This document shows positions 62,054-64,000 of a stretch of 64,000 nt of DNA, in pieces; within the stretch, counting starts at the first letter, position 1, and each line of letters begins with the position of its first letter. The translations under genes and the position numbers were made by a program. The notes under the pieces are model-generated. The model was not told the DNA's origin. It did not search any database and worked only from the letters and a program-made list of their open reading frames with translations. This DNA is from Micromonospora terminaliae (GTDB taxonomy: Bacteria; Actinomycetota; Actinomycetes; Mycobacteriales; Micromonosporaceae): contig NZ_CP045309.1 of assembly GCF_009671205.1 (NCBI RefSeq), forward strand, positions 1,488,001-1,552,000, written 5' to 3'.

Positions 62054-63412
62054 ATGGAGCGGCGAATCTTCGGCCTCGAAACCGAGTACGGCGTCACCTG
62101 CACCTATCGCGGGCAACGCCGACTGTCCCCCGACGAGGTCGCGCGGTACCTGTTCCGGCGGGTGGTGTCGTGGGGCCGGTCGAGCAACGTGTTCCTGCGC
62201 AACGGAGCCCGCCTCTATCTGGACGTGGGCTCGCACCCGGAGTACGCGACGCCGGAGTGCGACTCGGTGACCGACCTGGTGGCCCACGACCGGGCGGGGG
62301 AGCGGATCCTGGAGGGGCTGCTCGTCGACGCGGAGAAGCGGCTGCACGACGAGGGCATCGCGGGTGAGATCTACCTGTTCAAGAACAACACCGACTCGGC
62401 CGGCAACTCGTACGGCTGCCACGAGAACTACCTGGTGTCCCGGCACGGCGAGTTCGGCCGCCTGGCCGACGTGCTGATCCCGTTCCTGGTCACCCGTCAG
62501 TTGATCTGCGGGGCGGGCAAGGTCCTCCAGACGCCGCGCGGAGCGGTCTACTGCCTGTCGCAGCGGGCCGAGCACATCTGGGAGGGCGTCTCCTCGGCGA
62601 CCACCCGCAGCCGGCCGATCATCAACACGCGGGACGAGCCGCACGCCGACGCCGAGCGCTACCGGCGGCTGCACGTGATCGTCGGCGACTCGAACATGAA
62701 CGAGGTCACGACGCTGCTGAAGGTCGGGACCGCCGACATCGTGCTGCGGATGATCGAGGCCGGTGTGGTGATGCGGGACCTCACGCTGGAGAACCCGATC
62801 CGGGCGATCCGCGAGGTGTCCCACGACATCACCGGCCGGCGGAAGGTGCGGCTGGCCTCCGGCAAGGAGGTCTCGGCGCTGGAGATCCAGCAGGAATACC
62901 TGGCGAAGGCGACGGAGTTCGTCGAGCGCCGGGGTGGGGACCAGACCGCGAAGCGGGTGGTGGAGCTCTGGGGCCGCGTGCTGCGGGCCGTGGAGACCGG
63001 TGACCTGGACCCGGTGGCCCGCGAGATCGACTGGGTGACGAAGCTGCGGCTGATCGAGCGCTACCAGCGCAAGCACGACCTGCCGCTGTCGCACCCCCGG
63101 GTCGCGCAGATGGACCTGGCCTACCACGACCTGCGGCGCGGCCGGGGCCTCTACGGGCTGCTGGAACGGCGCGGCGAGGTCGACCGGGTGGCCACCGACC
63201 CGGAGATCTTCGAGGCGAAGGAGACCCCGCCGCAGACCACCCGGGCGCGGCTGCGCGGCGAGTTCATCCGGCACGCCCAGGAGAAGCGGCGGGACTTCAC
63301 CGTGGACTGGGTGCACCTCAAGCTGAACGACCAGGCCCAGCGCACGGTGCTGTGCAAGGACCCGTTCCGGGCGTACGACGAGCGGGTGGAACGGCTCATC
63401 GCGAGCATGTGA
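62054..63412 (+). CDS. pafA: Pup ligase PafA
   Basis: A 452-residue glutamine-synthetase-like ligase that phosphorylates the C-terminal Glu of Pup and joins it to substrate lysines. [12 protein letters not shown] holds E9, [19 protein letters not shown] the catalytic Asp region, and HLY-type [21 protein letters not shown] and [22 protein letters not shown] line the ATP site. It lacks the Dop loop, which separates it from dop 5 kb upstream. The length is normal. The start is leaderless. Confidence 0.97.
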   Translation: MERRIFGLETEYGVTCTYRGQRRLSPDEVARYLFRRVVSWGRSSNVFLRNGARLYLDVGSHPEYATPECDSVTDLVAHDRAGERILEGLLVDAEKRLHDEGIAGEIYLFKNNTDSAGNSYGCHENYLVSRHGEFGRLADVLIPFLVTRQLICGAGKVLQTPRGAVYCLSQRAEHIWEGVSSATTRSRPIINTRDEPHADAERYRRLHVIVGDSNMNEVTTLLKVGTADIVLRMIEAGVVMRDLTLENPIRAIREVSHDITGRRKVRLASGKEVSALEIQQEYLAKATEFVERRGGDQTAKRVVELWGRVLRAVETGDLDPVAREIDWVTKLRLIERYQRKHDLPLSHPRVAQMDLAYHDLRRGRGLYGLLERRGEVDRVATDPEIFEAKETPPQTTRARLRGEFIRHAQEKRRDFTVDWVHLKLNDQAQRTVLCKDPFRAYDERVERLIASM

Positions 63413-63475
63413 CCCGGGTTCGGCGGCCGGTGCCGGGGCGCCGGCCGCCGCACCCACGGGTACGCTGGCGTCGCG

Positions 63476-63697
63476 ATGAACACTTCCGAACCTGCCGGCC
63501 GCCCCGGCCGCGACACGCCCGCCGGCCGTGACGGCGGCACCGAGAAGCTCAACTGGATCGACCGGCGCCGGGAGAAGATCCGCGCCGAGATCGAGCGCAA
63601 CCGCCGCGGCGAGTTCACGGTGCCGACCTGGGTGCTGGCGGCGGCGCTGGTGCTGATCGTGGGCGCCTGGCTGGCGCTGATCTTCCTGGCCGGCTGA
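63476..63697 (+). CDS. Small single-pass membrane protein near pafA
   Basis: A 73-residue protein. The N-terminal half is disordered and basic (PAGRPGRDTPAGRDGG). A charged helix follows (WIDRRREKIRAEIERNRRG), and residues 50-72 (TWVLAAALVLIVGAWLALIFLAG) form a C-terminal transmembrane anchor. A TACGCT box ends 9 bases upstream. It follows pafA by 63 bases and may be cotranscribed. Function unknown. Confidence 0.7.
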   Translation: MNTSEPAGRPGRDTPAGRDGGTEKLNWIDRRREKIRAEIERNRRGEFTVPTWVLAAALVLIVGAWLALIFLAG

Positions 63698-63818
63698 GGC
63701 GCCAGTCGCCGAGCCGGGGCCTTGACGCCTCGCCGCGCACCATGCTCGGGTATGGCCCACGGGTGAACCGGCGGATGTCGCCGCGTGCTCCCGGCCGACG
63801 ACGAGGGAGCGTGACGTC

Positions 63819-64000
63819 ATCGCACACATCGACCTCGGCCTGGACGAGCAGGCCCACCCCGGCATCAACGGGCTGGCCCGCTACCGCCCCGAGACCGGCG
63901 CGCTGCTCCAGGACCTCGCCGACGCACTGCTGCACGCCCCGCATCCCACGCTGAGCCAGGGGGAGCGGGAACTCATCGCCGCGTACGTGTCGGATCTGAA
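63819..64000 (+). CDS. Partial CMD/AhpD-like protein without a normal start codon
   Basis: A clear coding frame (AHIDLGLDEQAHPGINGLAR, then YRPETGALLQDLADALL, then LSQGERELIAAYVSDL) runs off the right edge. It fits the N-terminus of carboxymuconolactone-decarboxylase/peroxidase-like proteins. No ATG, GTG, TTG or CTG occurs in this frame after the in-frame TGA at 63723. The likely initiation point is an ATC at 63819, 9 bases after GAGGGAG. This could be a rare ATC start, a point mutation of ATG or a sequencing error. Confidence 0.6.
   Translation, partial: MAHIDLGLDEQAHPGINGLARYRPETGALLQDLADALLHAPHPTLSQGERELIAAYVSDL

Overview
The window is high-GC actinobacterial DNA with strong G/C at third codon positions. 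It carries mycothiol biosynthesis (mshC), an F420-type LLM oxidoreductase, a Pup-proteasome cluster, LuxR-type two-component genes and many GTG starts and ATGA/GTGA overlaps. Gene content and order fit Micromonosporaceae, most likely Micromonospora; the genus is an inference without database comparison.

Layout. 1-1640: a minus-strand run of small unrecognised genes plus a basic winged-helix-like protein, looking like the end of an integrated element, followed by a 448-base junction with an orphan gene 3' end and a strong hairpin. 2045-4206: DUF2267, DUF72 and PIG-L family genes. 4406-5974: a 95-residue acidic repeat peptide immediately followed by a JmjC/cupin oxygenase, a probable enzyme-substrate pair. 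5990-10474: a tightly coupled minus-strand cassette of four genes around an 890-residue FtsK/EccC-like ATPase. 10676-18676: NYN nuclease, ClpC-like unfoldase, DUF3140, LysR and hemerythrin-like proteins, an M20 peptidase and small conserved genes. 18770-22410: aldo/keto reductase, F420 oxidoreductase, UppP and a small secreted protein. 22411-23766: 1.36 kb of gene-free, repeat-rich DNA.

23767-32903 is a conserved actinobacterial neighbourhood: histidine phosphatase, DUF3090, SCO1664-family kinase-like protein, mshC, a GntR regulator, PAC2 and B12-dependent metH. 33007-44734 is more variable: phosphotransferase, methyltransferases, secreted HNH nuclease, GH15 glycosidase, an ECF sigma factor with its DGPF partner, a zinc metallopeptidase lipoprotein, a HAD phosphatase and a CMD-family protein. 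44827-50306 is a MacB/FtsX-type ABC exporter with an adjacent LuxR response regulator and histidine kinase.

50384-63697 is the proteasome region: RecB-like nuclease, site-2 protease, TrmI, a hypothetical protein, ferredoxin, Arc/Mpa ATPase, Dop, Pup, an endonuclease VII-like HNH protein wedged between pup and prcB, PrcB, PrcA, an opposite-strand dTDP-glucose dehydratase-like gene, PafA and a small membrane protein. Together they provide pupylation (PafA), Pup deamidation and removal (Dop), unfolding (Arc) and degradation (PrcBA). The window ends inside a CMD-family gene with no normal start codon.

Many genes begin at a GTG/ATG placed 6-7 bases after a TANNNT box with no Shine-Dalgarno, so leaderless transcription seems common here.
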